Source: Rhinopithecimicrobium faecis (GTDB lineage Bacteria > Bacteroidota > Bacteroidia > Sphingobacteriales > Sphingobacteriaceae). Taken from it: a DNA stretch of 64,000 nucleotides. A program made the position numbers and the translations under genes. The notes under the pieces were generated by a model, which worked only from the letters and a program-made list of their open reading frames with translations, searched no databases and had not been told where the DNA came from. Below are positions 8,201 through 16,273 of this stretch, in pieces. The stretch covers positions 147,762 through 211,761 of the forward strand of contig JAGKSB010000006.1 of assembly GCA_017942165.1 (NCBI GenBank), given 5' to 3'. The stretch's first letter is position 1. Every line of letters begins with the position of its first letter.

Positions 8201-9046
8201 TTATTTCACTTTAGCAAACAAGTTTGGTATGCTAATATCATATGCTAATGACTTCACAATATTCTCTGAAAATATTTTATTGAAAAATGTTTTGCGACTT
8301 TTAGTAACCAAAATCACATCAACATCTTCATCTCTCAGTATTGTCTGTATACCTTGGAATATGCTTTCTTTAGCATTTGCAAAATAAGTGATGTCTTTTA
8401 TAGTATAAGAGATATCATCTAGGTTCGTACTTGCTATAATTTGATCTATCCAATCTTTGAATTGCTTATCTAAAGCAGCCATCTCTGTATTGGCAGAGTT
8501 TATATGAATTAATTTAAGATGGAAATTATTCCCATAGATGGCTACCGCTTGCTTTACAACCTCTAATTCTCCCGGTCTAAAGTTGCATAGTAGCGCGATA
8601 TTATCCGTTTTTAACCGTGTAGCTTTTGCTGGAATTGCCAATACGGGGGTTTCAGACTCCATAATAACCTCATAGGTGTTTGATCCTAAGAGGATGGATT
8701 CCAAGCCTGAAGAGCCTTTTGTTCCCATAACAATATTGGTGTAAGACTCCTTTTTAGTTTGCTCTGCAATCTGTTCGCTCAATACGCCATGTCTAAACAG
8801 TGTTTTAATAGTAACGCCTGGAAATTCAGCTGATAATTTCGATTGCAGGCTACTCATAGTCGCTTTGGCAGCAACAAATAAAGGGTCATCAAGTGCCGCA
8901 TCCACATTTGCAAAGCTATTGGTATGCAATGTTTGGACATTTAATAAATGTATGGTTGACTGGCTTTTTTCTGCTAATTGGCATGCGTAGCTCGCTGCAA
9001 CATAAGCATTATCTGAAAAATCGGTAGGTACTAATAATTGATTCAT
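8201..9046 (-). CDS. Universal stress protein, tandem UspA domains (second gene of pair)
   Basis: A 281-residue cytoplasmic protein made of two UspA-like domains in tandem. The first domain keeps the ATP-binding signature G-2x-G-9x-G-S (GTKGSSGLESILLGSN, about residues 115-130); the second is degenerate but ends in DVILVTKSRKTFFNK, shared with the upstream paralogue. UspA proteins act in stress and often low-oxygen survival; the exact role here is unknown. Only 2 nt separate its start codon from the stop of the preceding gene, so the two are co-transcribed and arose by duplication. Confidence 0.88.
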   Translation of the reverse strand: MNQLLVPTDFSDNAYVAASYACQLAEKSQSTIHLLNVQTLHTNSFANVDAALDDPLFVAAKATMSSLQSKLSAEFPGVTIKTLFRHGVLSEQIAEQTKKESYTNIVMGTKGSSGLESILLGSNTYEVIMESETPVLAIPAKATRLKTDNIALLCNFRPGELEVVKQAVAIYGNNFHLKLIHINSANTEMAALDKQFKDWIDQIIASTNLDDISYTIKDITYFANAKESIFQGIQTILRDEDVDVILVTKSRKTFFNKIFSENIVKSLAYDISIPNLFAKVK

Positions 9047-9048
9047 GG

Positions 9049-9903
9049 TTAATTCGTTTTTGAGAAAAATGTCGGGATGATCAGTTTTAAGGATAGCTCT
9101 TTTGAAACTGACTTATTAAATAATTTATTGAAAAATGTCTTACGCGTTTTTGTAACGAGTAGTAGATCTAATGAAAGTGTGGTGATAAGCTCGTTTATCA
9201 CTTCAGGAACCGTATCTAGGGCTTCAAATTCTTTAATTAATGGATATACTGCAACCTCTAAATCGGTAAAATTTTCGTTCTTTTCAATGCTATATTTCCA
9301 AAGGTCTAATCGATCGTCCACCTCCATGGAAGAAACTGACGTGTCTTTAACATGTAATAAATTAAGTCTATAGCTATTTCCAAATAGACCTGTAAAATCA
9401 TGAAGAACTGTTAACTCTTCATCTTTGAAATTTGTTAATAAGCCCACCTCCTTAACTGTTGGAGTCTCATAACCTAATGGAATTGCTAATACAGGAATAG
9501 GCGATTTCTCGGTAATGCTATAGGTATTACTTCCCACTAGCACACTGTGATTGGCGGTTTTTCCTTTCGTACCCATAACAATTAAAGCAAATTGTTCCTG
9601 GCGAGCAAATTTGGGTAAATATTCCGTAAGCAAGCCCCTTTCGCATGTATGCGCGATGCTTACTGTAGGGAACTGTGTCGCTAATTTTTCTGCAAATTCC
9701 AGTATCAATTGGTCTGCTTTTAGCAATTCCGAATTCGCTAATTCTTCTGTTAACTCCTCCGGAGAGAAGGTTGCCGAGGAAGAAGTGTAGGTGTGGTAGA
9801 TATGTAATGCCCATTTTTTTTCTGCCGCAAGGTTTGCCGCATAGATGGCTGCTGAGTAAGCATTGTCTGAAAAGTCAGTGGGTATTAAGATTGTTTTTTT
9901 CAT
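9049..9903 (-). CDS. Universal stress protein, tandem UspA domains (first gene of pair)
   Basis: A 284-residue paralogue of its downstream neighbour, again with two UspA domains: domain 1 has GTKGKTANHSVLVGSN, matching G-2x-G-9x-G-S, and domain 2 ends DLLLVTKTRKTFFNK. I place the start at the ATG giving MKKTILIPTDFSDNAY, which aligns with the start of the paralogue (MNQLLVPTDFSDNAY). A longer in-frame version from 9960 would begin upstream of the predicted promoter, so it is unlikely. It is the first gene of a two-gene operon divergent from alaS. Confidence 0.88.
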   Translation of the reverse strand: MKKTILIPTDFSDNAYSAAIYAANLAAEKKWALHIYHTYTSSSATFSPEELTEELANSELLKADQLILEFAEKLATQFPTVSIAHTCERGLLTEYLPKFARQEQFALIVMGTKGKTANHSVLVGSNTYSITEKSPIPVLAIPLGYETPTVKEVGLLTNFKDEELTVLHDFTGLFGNSYRLNLLHVKDTSVSSMEVDDRLDLWKYSIEKNENFTDLEVAVYPLIKEFEALDTVPEVINELITTLSLDLLLVTKTRKTFFNKLFNKSVSKELSLKLIIPTFFSKTN

Positions 9904-9944
9904 GATATCCGTTCTTAAACTAATTGGAAATACAGGTTTGTAGA

Positions 9945-9979
9945 TAAAAGTACAAAACAAGTTTTACTTCCCTCCAAAA
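9945..9979 (-). promoter_or_regulatory. Promoter of the universal stress protein operon
   Basis: On the minus strand: TTTTGG (9974-9979), 21 nt spacer, TACTTTTA (9945-9952), close to the Bacteroidota -33/-7 pattern. The predicted transcript start near 9938 gives a leader of about 35 nt and supports the start at 9903. Confidence 0.55.
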
Positions 9980-10026
9980 TTCCGGAATAACTTTTTCATT
10001 TTCTATGTGCTAGGGTATGAAATAAA

Positions 10027-10040
10027 ATGATTTTCATCAT
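10027..10040. promoter_or_regulatory. CRP/FNR-type palindrome between the usp operon and alaS
   Basis: ATGAT-TTTC-ATCAT is a perfect 5-4-5 inverted repeat resembling FNR/CRP half sites (TGAT-N4-ATCA). It lies about 95 nt upstream of the predicted usp transcript start. A related site, GTGAT-N4-ATCAC, occurs at 58989. Function inferred. Confidence 0.35.
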
Positions 10041-10108
10041 CGATTAACTTCTAAGAAAAGAACTTCGTTTATTTATTGTAATATCTGCGCGGATATCTTC
10101 GTATTTCA

Positions 10109-10139
10109 TTGCATAGAAATCCAATTTTGAGTAAGTTTG
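10109..10139 (+). promoter_or_regulatory. Promoter of alaS
   Basis: TTG (10109-10111), 20 nt spacer, TAAGTTTG (10132-10139): a full match to the Bacteroidota promoter. A second -7-like TATCTTCG lies at 10094-10101. The promoter shows that the TTG at 10109, which opens a longer reading frame, is not the translation start. Confidence 0.65.
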
Positions 10140-10168
10140 CACGGAATATTATTATATATTGGTTATCA

Positions 10169-12784
10169 ATGACAAGTAGAGAAATACGTGAGGCATTTCT
10201 ATCGTTTTTTAGAAGCAGAGCCCATCAAATAGTACCTTCAGCACCTGTAGTGGTGAAGAATGACCCTACGCTAATGTTTACAAATGCGGGGATGAATCAA
10301 TTTAAAGATTTATTTTTAGGTGAATCAGCCATTAAATTCCCCCGTGTAGCCGATACACAGCGTTGTTTGCGCGTTTCTGGAAAGCATAACGATTTGGAAG
10401 AAGTAGGTATTGATACCTATCACCACACCTTATTTGAAATGTTAGGAAACTGGTCTTTTGGAGATTATTTTAAAGCTGAAGCTATTCAATGGTCTTGGGA
10501 GTTGATGACAGAAGTTTTCCAATTAGATAAAGATCGCTTATATGTCACTATTTTCGAAGGAGATGCTTCGGAAGGTCTAGCGCGTGATACGGAAGCTTAT
10601 GACTTTTGGAAACAATATATTGCTGAAGATCGTATTCTTTTAGGGAATAAAAAAGATAACTTTTGGGAGATGGGAGAAACAGGTCCTTGTGGTCCTTGTT
10701 CTGAAATCCATTATGACATGCGTCCGCAAGTGGAACGTGATGCCGTAGCGGGACAGTCTCTTGTAAATGAGGATCATGCCCAAGTGATCGAGATTTGGAA
10801 CCTAGTATTTATGCAGTTTAATCGCCTTAAAGATACTTCCTTAGTTTCTTTACCGGCAAAGCATGTGGATACAGGTATGGGCTTCGAGCGTTTAGTACGT
10901 GCTATACAAGGTAAATCTTCGAATTATGATACCGATGTATTCCAACCCCTAATTCAGTATATCGCTGCTAAGGCAGGTATTGAATATGGTGCGGATGAGA
11001 AGACGGATATCGCTATGCGCGTCCTATCGGATCATATCCGTGCGATTGCTTTTGCGATTGCGGATGGTCAGCTGCCTTCTAATAATAAAGCGGGGTATGT
11101 GATCCGCCGTATCTTGCGCCGTGCTGTACGTTACGCTTATACATTCTTGAACTTTAAGACTCCTTTCTTAAATGAATTAGTTCCTTTATTAGCGAAGCAG
11201 TTTGAAGGCGTATTTGACGAGTTAATCGCGCAGCAGGATTTTGTGCAGAAAGTCGTATTAGAGGAGGAAGTTTCTTTCTTACGTACCTTGGTTACAGGTG
11301 TACAGCGATTTGAAAACTATGCGGAGGCTAATACAGCAATTGACGGAGACTTTGCGTTTGAATTATACGATACTTATGGTTTTCCAATTGATTTAACAGA
11401 TCTTTTGGCACGTGAGAAGAACCTTGTGGTGGATATGGAAGGCTTTACAAAAGCACTAACTATTCAGAAGGATCGTTCTCGTGCGGCGACAGCTATTGAT
11501 ACGGGAGATTGGATTATTCTTTCTGAAGATGATCAGGTAGCATTCGTAGGTTATGATCAGTTAACGGCGAAAACAGACATCTTAAAATACCGAAAGGTAA
11601 CAGCGAAAGGCAAGGAGCAGTTTCAGCTCGTGCTAGCTGTCACACCTTTCTATGCGGAAGGTGGTGGGCAGGTAGGAGATACTGGAACCCTGACATCCGA
11701 AGAAACGGGTGAAAAGATATATATTACAGATACTAAAAAGGAAAATGGGTTAATCGTACATTTTATTGCGAAGTTACCGCACTCTTTTGAAGGGGTATTC
11801 TTGGCGGAAGTGAATGCCGCTAAACGTTTAGATACGGAGAATAATCACTCCGCAACACACTTATTACATGCCGCGTTAAAGCAAGTCTTAGGTGAGCATG
11901 TCAATCAAAAAGGATCATTGGTAAATGAGGATATTTTACGTTTTGATATTTCTCATTTCTCAAAAGTTACAGATGAAGAAATTAAAGCTGTAGAAGATAT
12001 TGTCAATGCCAAAATTCGGGAAAATTGTGCCCTGAAAGAGGAGCGTGATATCCCTTTTCAACAGGCTCTAGACTCGGGAGTAACGGCACTATTTGGTGAG
12101 AAGTATGGTGATTTTGTACGTATGATTACTTTTGATGATACGTTCTCCAAGGAATTATGTGGAGGTACGCATGTGAAGGCTACAGGGCAGATAGGGTTCT
12201 TTAAGATTACTTCTGAATCAGCTGTAGCAGCAGGTGTACGTCGTATTGAAGCGATTACAGGGACGAAATGTGCTGCGGTAATCCGGGAGCAATTTGAGTT
12301 GGTGAGTAATTTCAAAGAGCTTTTAAATAACCCTAAAGACTTTATTGGCGCTCTAGGTAAATTAATTGAAGATAACAGCGCGCTAAAAAAGGAGATAGAA
12401 AAAAGTATCACCGAGAAATCCCTGGCTTTAAAGTCAGAATTAGCAGCCAAGTTTGAAACTATTAATGGTGTCAATTTCCTAGCTACGCAAGTAAGTCTAC
12501 CGAATGCTGATGCCGTCAAAACATTAGCCTACGCTCTAAAAGGAGCTGTGGATAATTTATTCCTTGTACTAGGCGCTTGTTTTGATGGAAAACCAAGTAT
12601 TACGGTGGTGATCTCCGATGAGTTAGCAAAGGAGCGTGGTCTTCACGCTGGTAATATCGTGCGTGAGCTAGCGAAGGAAATTCAAGGTGGTGGCGGCGGG
12701 CAGCCGTTCTTCGCTTCTGCTGGAGGAAAAGATGAGGCTGGATTACCACAAGCTATAGCACGTGCAAAAGAATTTTTAAAATAA
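10169..12784 (+). CDS. alaS: Alanine--tRNA ligase
   Basis: An 871-residue class II aminoacyl-tRNA synthetase that charges tRNA-Ala. The N-terminal catalytic domain shows MFTNAGMNQFKD and GCWSFGDYFK-type motifs (here GNWSFGDYFK). The editing domain carries the zinc site HSATH (near residue 560) and CGGTH (near residue 664). The C-terminal domain ends with a glycine-rich segment (GGGGGQPFFASAGG, about residues 833-846) typical of the family. I start at the ATG of MTSREIREAFLSFF, the universal AlaRS beginning, because the promoter lies between this codon and an upstream in-frame TTG. The thioredoxin-like lipoprotein gene follows 7 nt after the stop, so the two are probably co-transcribed. Confidence 0.97.
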   Translation: MTSREIREAFLSFFRSRAHQIVPSAPVVVKNDPTLMFTNAGMNQFKDLFLGESAIKFPRVADTQRCLRVSGKHNDLEEVGIDTYHHTLFEMLGNWSFGDYFKAEAIQWSWELMTEVFQLDKDRLYVTIFEGDASEGLARDTEAYDFWKQYIAEDRILLGNKKDNFWEMGETGPCGPCSEIHYDMRPQVERDAVAGQSLVNEDHAQVIEIWNLVFMQFNRLKDTSLVSLPAKHVDTGMGFERLVRAIQGKSSNYDTDVFQPLIQYIAAKAGIEYGADEKTDIAMRVLSDHIRAIAFAIADGQLPSNNKAGYVIRRILRRAVRYAYTFLNFKTPFLNELVPLLAKQFEGVFDELIAQQDFVQKVVLEEEVSFLRTLVTGVQRFENYAEANTAIDGDFAFELYDTYGFPIDLTDLLAREKNLVVDMEGFTKALTIQKDRSRAATAIDTGDWIILSEDDQVAFVGYDQLTAKTDILKYRKVTAKGKEQFQLVLAVTPFYAEGGGQVGDTGTLTSEETGEKIYITDTKKENGLIVHFIAKLPHSFEGVFLAEVNAAKRLDTENNHSATHLLHAALKQVLGEHVNQKGSLVNEDILRFDISHFSKVTDEEIKAVEDIVNAKIRENCALKEERDIPFQQALDSGVTALFGEKYGDFVRMITFDDTFSKELCGGTHVKATGQIGFFKITSESAVAAGVRRIEAITGTKCAAVIREQFELVSNFKELLNNPKDFIGALGKLIEDNSALKKEIEKSITEKSLALKSELAAKFETINGVNFLATQVSLPNADAVKTLAYALKGAVDNLFLVLGACFDGKPSITVVISDELAKERGLHAGNIVRELAKEIQGGGGGQPFFASAGGKDEAGLPQAIARAKEFLK

Positions 12785-12791
12785 TAAAAGC

Positions 12792-13892
12792 ATGAAAAAC
12801 AGAATATTAATAGGGATATCCGTACTTTTTTTAGGCCTTGTAGGCTGTACAAATAAAGATACATTTGTTATCTCAGGACAAATCAATCAGGCCGGAAATA
12901 TTAAAGTAGTTTCTTTGTATGAGGGTGATCGGAAGTTGGATTCTGTTTATCTTAATGAAAGCAATAAATTTAAATTTGAACGCCCTGCTTCACAGGGTCG
13001 GCTAGTTTCCCTACGTGTAGGAACGAATAAGTATGACCTTATTGTGCAGCCTGGGGAGCAGATTGACTTTAATACCAACCTTCAGGATAGCCCTGAAAAG
13101 TATAAAGTCGAAGGTTCAGATTTATCTAAAGCAATACAGAAATTCGCGGTGGTGCGCAACCGCCGCGACTTCTTAAAAGATTCCCTTCAAGCGGATTTTT
13201 CTAAGAAAACAGCGAATGCCAGCGCGATTGAAATCGATGCTTTACGCTATGCTTATCTACAGAAGTTCTCTAAAGAGCTGAAAGATTATACTCAAAAGGC
13301 TGTGAAATTCTCGGAGGAACATGCGGATTTAGCAGGATTTTATGCTATCAGTACCCTCGATCCTGAAATTGCTGAAGCCGAGATTATAGCTTACGCGGAT
13401 AAGATTAAAGATCAGTTTCAGGAAAATGGCTATGTGCAGCAATTTAAGCTGGAGACGGCAAAGCTTAAGCAGCTTGCCATAGGTCAGCCTGCACCGCAGT
13501 TTGACTCTTTCACTGTCAATAACAAGAAGGTTTCGCTGGTAGACTATAAAGGGAAATATACCTTAGTGGATTTTTGGGCCTCTTGGTGTGCTCCATGCCG
13601 CGAGGAAAATCCAAATATTGTGCGACTGTACCATGCTTACAAAGCGAAGGGATTTGATGTCTTAGGGGTATCCTTAGATAATAATCCTGGCCCTTGGATG
13701 CGTGCTATTGAAGATGATAAATTAGCATGGACGCAGGTTTCAGATTTGCAAGCTTGGGGTTCTCCAATTGTCGGCCTTTACCGACTGAAAGCAATTCCAA
13801 CTTCTTATCTATTAGATCCTAATGGCTTAATTCTTGCTAAGAATCTACGTGGTGCTGAATTGGAAAACTTCTTGAAAAAAACACTGAAATAG
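12792..13892 (+). CDS. TlpA-like thioredoxin lipoprotein with N-terminal DUF4369-type domain
   Basis: A 366-residue membrane-anchored thiol-disulfide oxidoreductase. The signal peptide ends in a lipobox with cysteine 19 (GLVGC). Residues about 25-115 form the beta-rich DUF4369-type domain common in Bacteroidota redoxins. A helical linker follows, then a TlpA/ResA thioredoxin fold (about 235-366) with active site WCAPC (C266 and C269) and the conserved cis-proline region AIPTSYLLDP. It likely reduces cysteines in exported proteins or in cytochrome c maturation; the substrate cannot be read from sequence. It sits 7 nt behind alaS. Confidence 0.88.
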   Translation: MKNRILIGISVLFLGLVGCTNKDTFVISGQINQAGNIKVVSLYEGDRKLDSVYLNESNKFKFERPASQGRLVSLRVGTNKYDLIVQPGEQIDFNTNLQDSPEKYKVEGSDLSKAIQKFAVVRNRRDFLKDSLQADFSKKTANASAIEIDALRYAYLQKFSKELKDYTQKAVKFSEEHADLAGFYAISTLDPEIAEAEIIAYADKIKDQFQENGYVQQFKLETAKLKQLAIGQPAPQFDSFTVNNKKVSLVDYKGKYTLVDFWASWCAPCREENPNIVRLYHAYKAKGFDVLGVSLDNNPGPWMRAIEDDKLAWTQVSDLQAWGSPIVGLYRLKAIPTSYLLDPNGLILAKNLRGAELENFLKKTLK

Positions 13893-14000
13893 TATAATCG
13901 CTAGATTAGTATGTTAACTAAAGTTTAATTTTTAATAATTTAATAACAGTAGCTTAACGTAAACTTTTCAAAAAGTATATAATTTAGCAAAAAAACAATT

Positions 14001-14696
14001 ATGAGCATGGCCAAACAAAAGATTCTTGTAGTAGATGATGAACCAGATATTGTCGAGTTAATTGCCTTCAATTTAAAGCGAGAAGGGTTTCAAGTTTCTA
14101 CTGCTTCCAATGGCCAAGAAGCCATTCAAGTGGCGAAAGAAATTCTTCCAGACTTAATCCTCTTGGATGTGATGATGCCTAAGATGGATGGTATCGAAGC
14201 TTGCCGTATGATGCGCAGCATGCCTGAGTTTAAAAATGTCTTTATGGTATTTCTAACAGCTAGATCGGAGGAGTATTCGGAAATTGCAGGTTTCCATGTC
14301 GGAGCTGATGATTATATAGCAAAGCCGATTAAGCCCCGTGCACTGATGAGCCGTATCAATGCGATCCTTCGCCGTAATGCCTCGGAAGATGGTGATGCGC
14401 AGGATGAAAAACTTACTATTCTAGATTTAGTAATCGATCGGGAATCGTTCTTAGTGTTTAAAGCTGGACAGAAGACCGTACTCGCAAAAAAAGAATTTGA
14501 ACTTCTATATTTATTGGCTTCTAAACCTAATAAAGTATTTACCCGTGAGCAGATTTTAAAGAGCATTTGGGAAGATTCTGTAGTGGTAACGAATAGAACT
14601 ATTGATGTACATATTCGTAAACTACGTGAAAAGATCGGAGAGACATATGTCACCACTGTAAAAGGGGTAGGCTATAAATTCGAAGTCGCAAACTAA
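14001..14696 (+). CDS. OmpR/PhoB-family response regulator
   Basis: A 231-residue DNA-binding response regulator. The receiver domain (about 5-120) has the acidic pair DDE (12-14), phospho-acceptor D56 (LILLDVMMP), a conserved Thr in FLTARS and Lys in DDYIAKPI. The C-terminal winged helix (about 135-228) ends TVKGVGYKF, typical of OmpR/PhoB proteins. No histidine kinase is encoded next to it here, so it is an orphan in this window; PhoB-like function is possible but not shown. The start is ATG 14001 (MSMAKQKILVV); the second Met, two codons on, is equally possible. Its own terminator follows. Confidence 0.9.
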   Translation: MSMAKQKILVVDDEPDIVELIAFNLKREGFQVSTASNGQEAIQVAKEILPDLILLDVMMPKMDGIEACRMMRSMPEFKNVFMVFLTARSEEYSEIAGFHVGADDYIAKPIKPRALMSRINAILRRNASEDGDAQDEKLTILDLVIDRESFLVFKAGQKTVLAKKEFELLYLLASKPNKVFTREQILKSIWEDSVVVTNRTIDVHIRKLREKIGETYVTTVKGVGYKFEVAN

Positions 14697-14735
14697 ATGT
14701 ATTCGCTGAGCGAGTAGCTAAACATAAAATTTATC

Positions 14736-14767
14736 AAAGGGCAATTCTTCATGAATTGCCCTTTTTT
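14736..14767 (+). terminator. Terminator of the OmpR-family regulator gene
   Basis: A perfect 12-bp stem (AAAGGGCAATTC / GAATTGCCCTTT) with a 5-nt loop, followed by T residues. Confidence 0.9.
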
Positions 14768-14823
14768 ATTGATGGTAGTTCTGATGGTTGAAGCATCCGG
14801 CCTGCGCCCAACTCTTGGAAAAA

Positions 14824-16254
14824 TTAATTAATATCCCAAAAAAGAGGTCTATTGATCTGATCTGCCCCAGAGTTAGCTAAGGCGCTCTCGAGATTTACGC
14901 GATTGATGGTATATTCATCCGTTGGGTAGGTAAGCCTCAAGGGGATGGTGCCTGGAGCAACGGCATCAATAGCTGGATCTAAGGCTGGAAAATCTAACCT
15001 TCGCCATTCTTTCCAACTCTCAAACCCACGATTGTATAAAGCTATCCATTTTTGATAACCTATCTTTTGGCGCCAATCCGTATATGCGGAAGTGTAGGCT
15101 ACAGTAGGTTGCTGTAGGTAAGCTTGCACCTCGGCATCTGTTCCCCCCCAATAGTGGATGGATGCGGTAATGGCACGGTCATAGTAGGTGTGAGCGTCGC
15201 TACCTAAATTATTCCATCGTTCGGCAGCTTCAGCAAGGATAAAGGCGACCTCTGCATAATCTATAAGGAGGGCCTCAAAGTCTAAAGCTTGGATCGCAGG
15301 GTGGATATTTGAAGTGGCTGAAAAGGTGTTTGCAGCACCAATCTGTCCACCAATATAAACGCCATTCACAGCTGTAAAATAGCGGCTTATACGGGGGTCT
15401 GCTAAGCGGTTTAGCTCATTGACTAAGGTGTTGGCAGCAACATAATCTAAGCGTGCAGTCAACAGGGGGTTTAAATTTGTGGAAATAGGGTTGTTATTTG
15501 GAGTGGCACTGGAAAATTTAAAGCTTGCATTATCAGCATTCGACTGAAAAGCTAGATTAGCAGATTCTAAGATGATCCTTTGGGAGTCATTTGTAGGGAT
15601 ATCTGCTAAGGTAATCGCCAGGCGCAAGCGCAAGCTATGGGCAAATTTCAGCCAGTTGCTAATATTCCCACCATAGATTAAATCCGCTTGACCAAAGCCT
15701 GCTACAGAAATATCTATGGAGGATATGGCGTTGTCCAGTCTTGTTAATAAATCGGCATAGATTGTTGCTGCTGCGGTGTAGCTTGGGGCATCGGAATCTG
15801 AAAGCGCCTCAAAATAGGGGACATCACCCCAGGTGTCCACAATAATTTGCCAGGTTAAAATCGAAAGTATATCCAGTTGGGCCGCTTGATTGGCCTTTTG
15901 TGCCGCAGTAATAGCGACTTCACCTTCATTGATTAGGGAGGCCTCCGCTAAGTCTTTTAAAACCTCAACATGCAGCTTATTCCAAAATTCACGTGGAATA
16001 TTTCGGGTTGTAAAATTGTATTGCACCTCATCGTGATAGGTGGTCATAGTCCATTGTTGGGTCCAGAATCTGAAGACATTTAGATTGACAGAAGGACTTG
16101 TTAGGTGTTGCGCTAAGCGTAATGTAGCTCCTGAAAAGAGCGATTGCGCAGAAATTTCCGTAGGATTTTTGCGGTCGATATTATTATCTAAGGCATTTTT
16201 TGCACAGCCACCAAAAAGGATGGCTAGCAGCAGGAAATAGCTATAGTGTTTCAT
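14824..16254 (-). CDS. SusD/RagB-family outer-membrane lipoprotein (SusD-like_2 type)
   Basis: A 476-residue substrate-binding lipoprotein that caps the partner SusC channel at the cell surface. The signal peptide MKHYSYFLLLAILFGGC has its lipobox cysteine at residue 17. The N-terminal part (WTMTTYHDE, NIPREFWNKLH) and a C-terminal YQKWIALYNRGFESWKEWRRL segment are characteristic of the SusD-like_2 nutrient-binding branch. I start at the Met directly before the signal peptide; a longer frame from 16302 would overlap the SusC stop region without need. The SusC stop is 19 nt upstream. The nutrient is unknown: no glycosidase or peptidase lies in the same operon. Confidence 0.9.
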   Translation of the reverse strand: MKHYSYFLLLAILFGGCAKNALDNNIDRKNPTEISAQSLFSGATLRLAQHLTSPSVNLNVFRFWTQQWTMTTYHDEVQYNFTTRNIPREFWNKLHVEVLKDLAEASLINEGEVAITAAQKANQAAQLDILSILTWQIIVDTWGDVPYFEALSDSDAPSYTAAATIYADLLTRLDNAISSIDISVAGFGQADLIYGGNISNWLKFAHSLRLRLAITLADIPTNDSQRIILESANLAFQSNADNASFKFSSATPNNNPISTNLNPLLTARLDYVAANTLVNELNRLADPRISRYFTAVNGVYIGGQIGAANTFSATSNIHPAIQALDFEALLIDYAEVAFILAEAAERWNNLGSDAHTYYDRAITASIHYWGGTDAEVQAYLQQPTVAYTSAYTDWRQKIGYQKWIALYNRGFESWKEWRRLDFPALDPAIDAVAPGTIPLRLTYPTDEYTINRVNLESALANSGADQINRPLFWDIN

Positions 16255-16273
16255 AATAGGATGGTTCTTTAAA

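Noticed and set aside
9904..9960. N-terminal extension of the first universal stress protein
   Set aside because: The extension covers the predicted -7 box and the paralogue starts at the internal Met.
10109..10168. N-terminal extension of AlaRS from a TTG codon
   Set aside because: That TTG is the -33 element of the alaS promoter, and AlaRS proteins begin at the internal MTSREIR.
12058..12519. 153-residue frame opposite alaS
   Set aside because: Antisense shadow; Ser/Leu-rich composition without any domain.
13921..13999. Possible Pho-box-like repeats before the OmpR-family regulator gene
   Set aside because: TTTAAT/TTAAC-type repeats are present but the region is simply AT-rich and the spacing is irregular.
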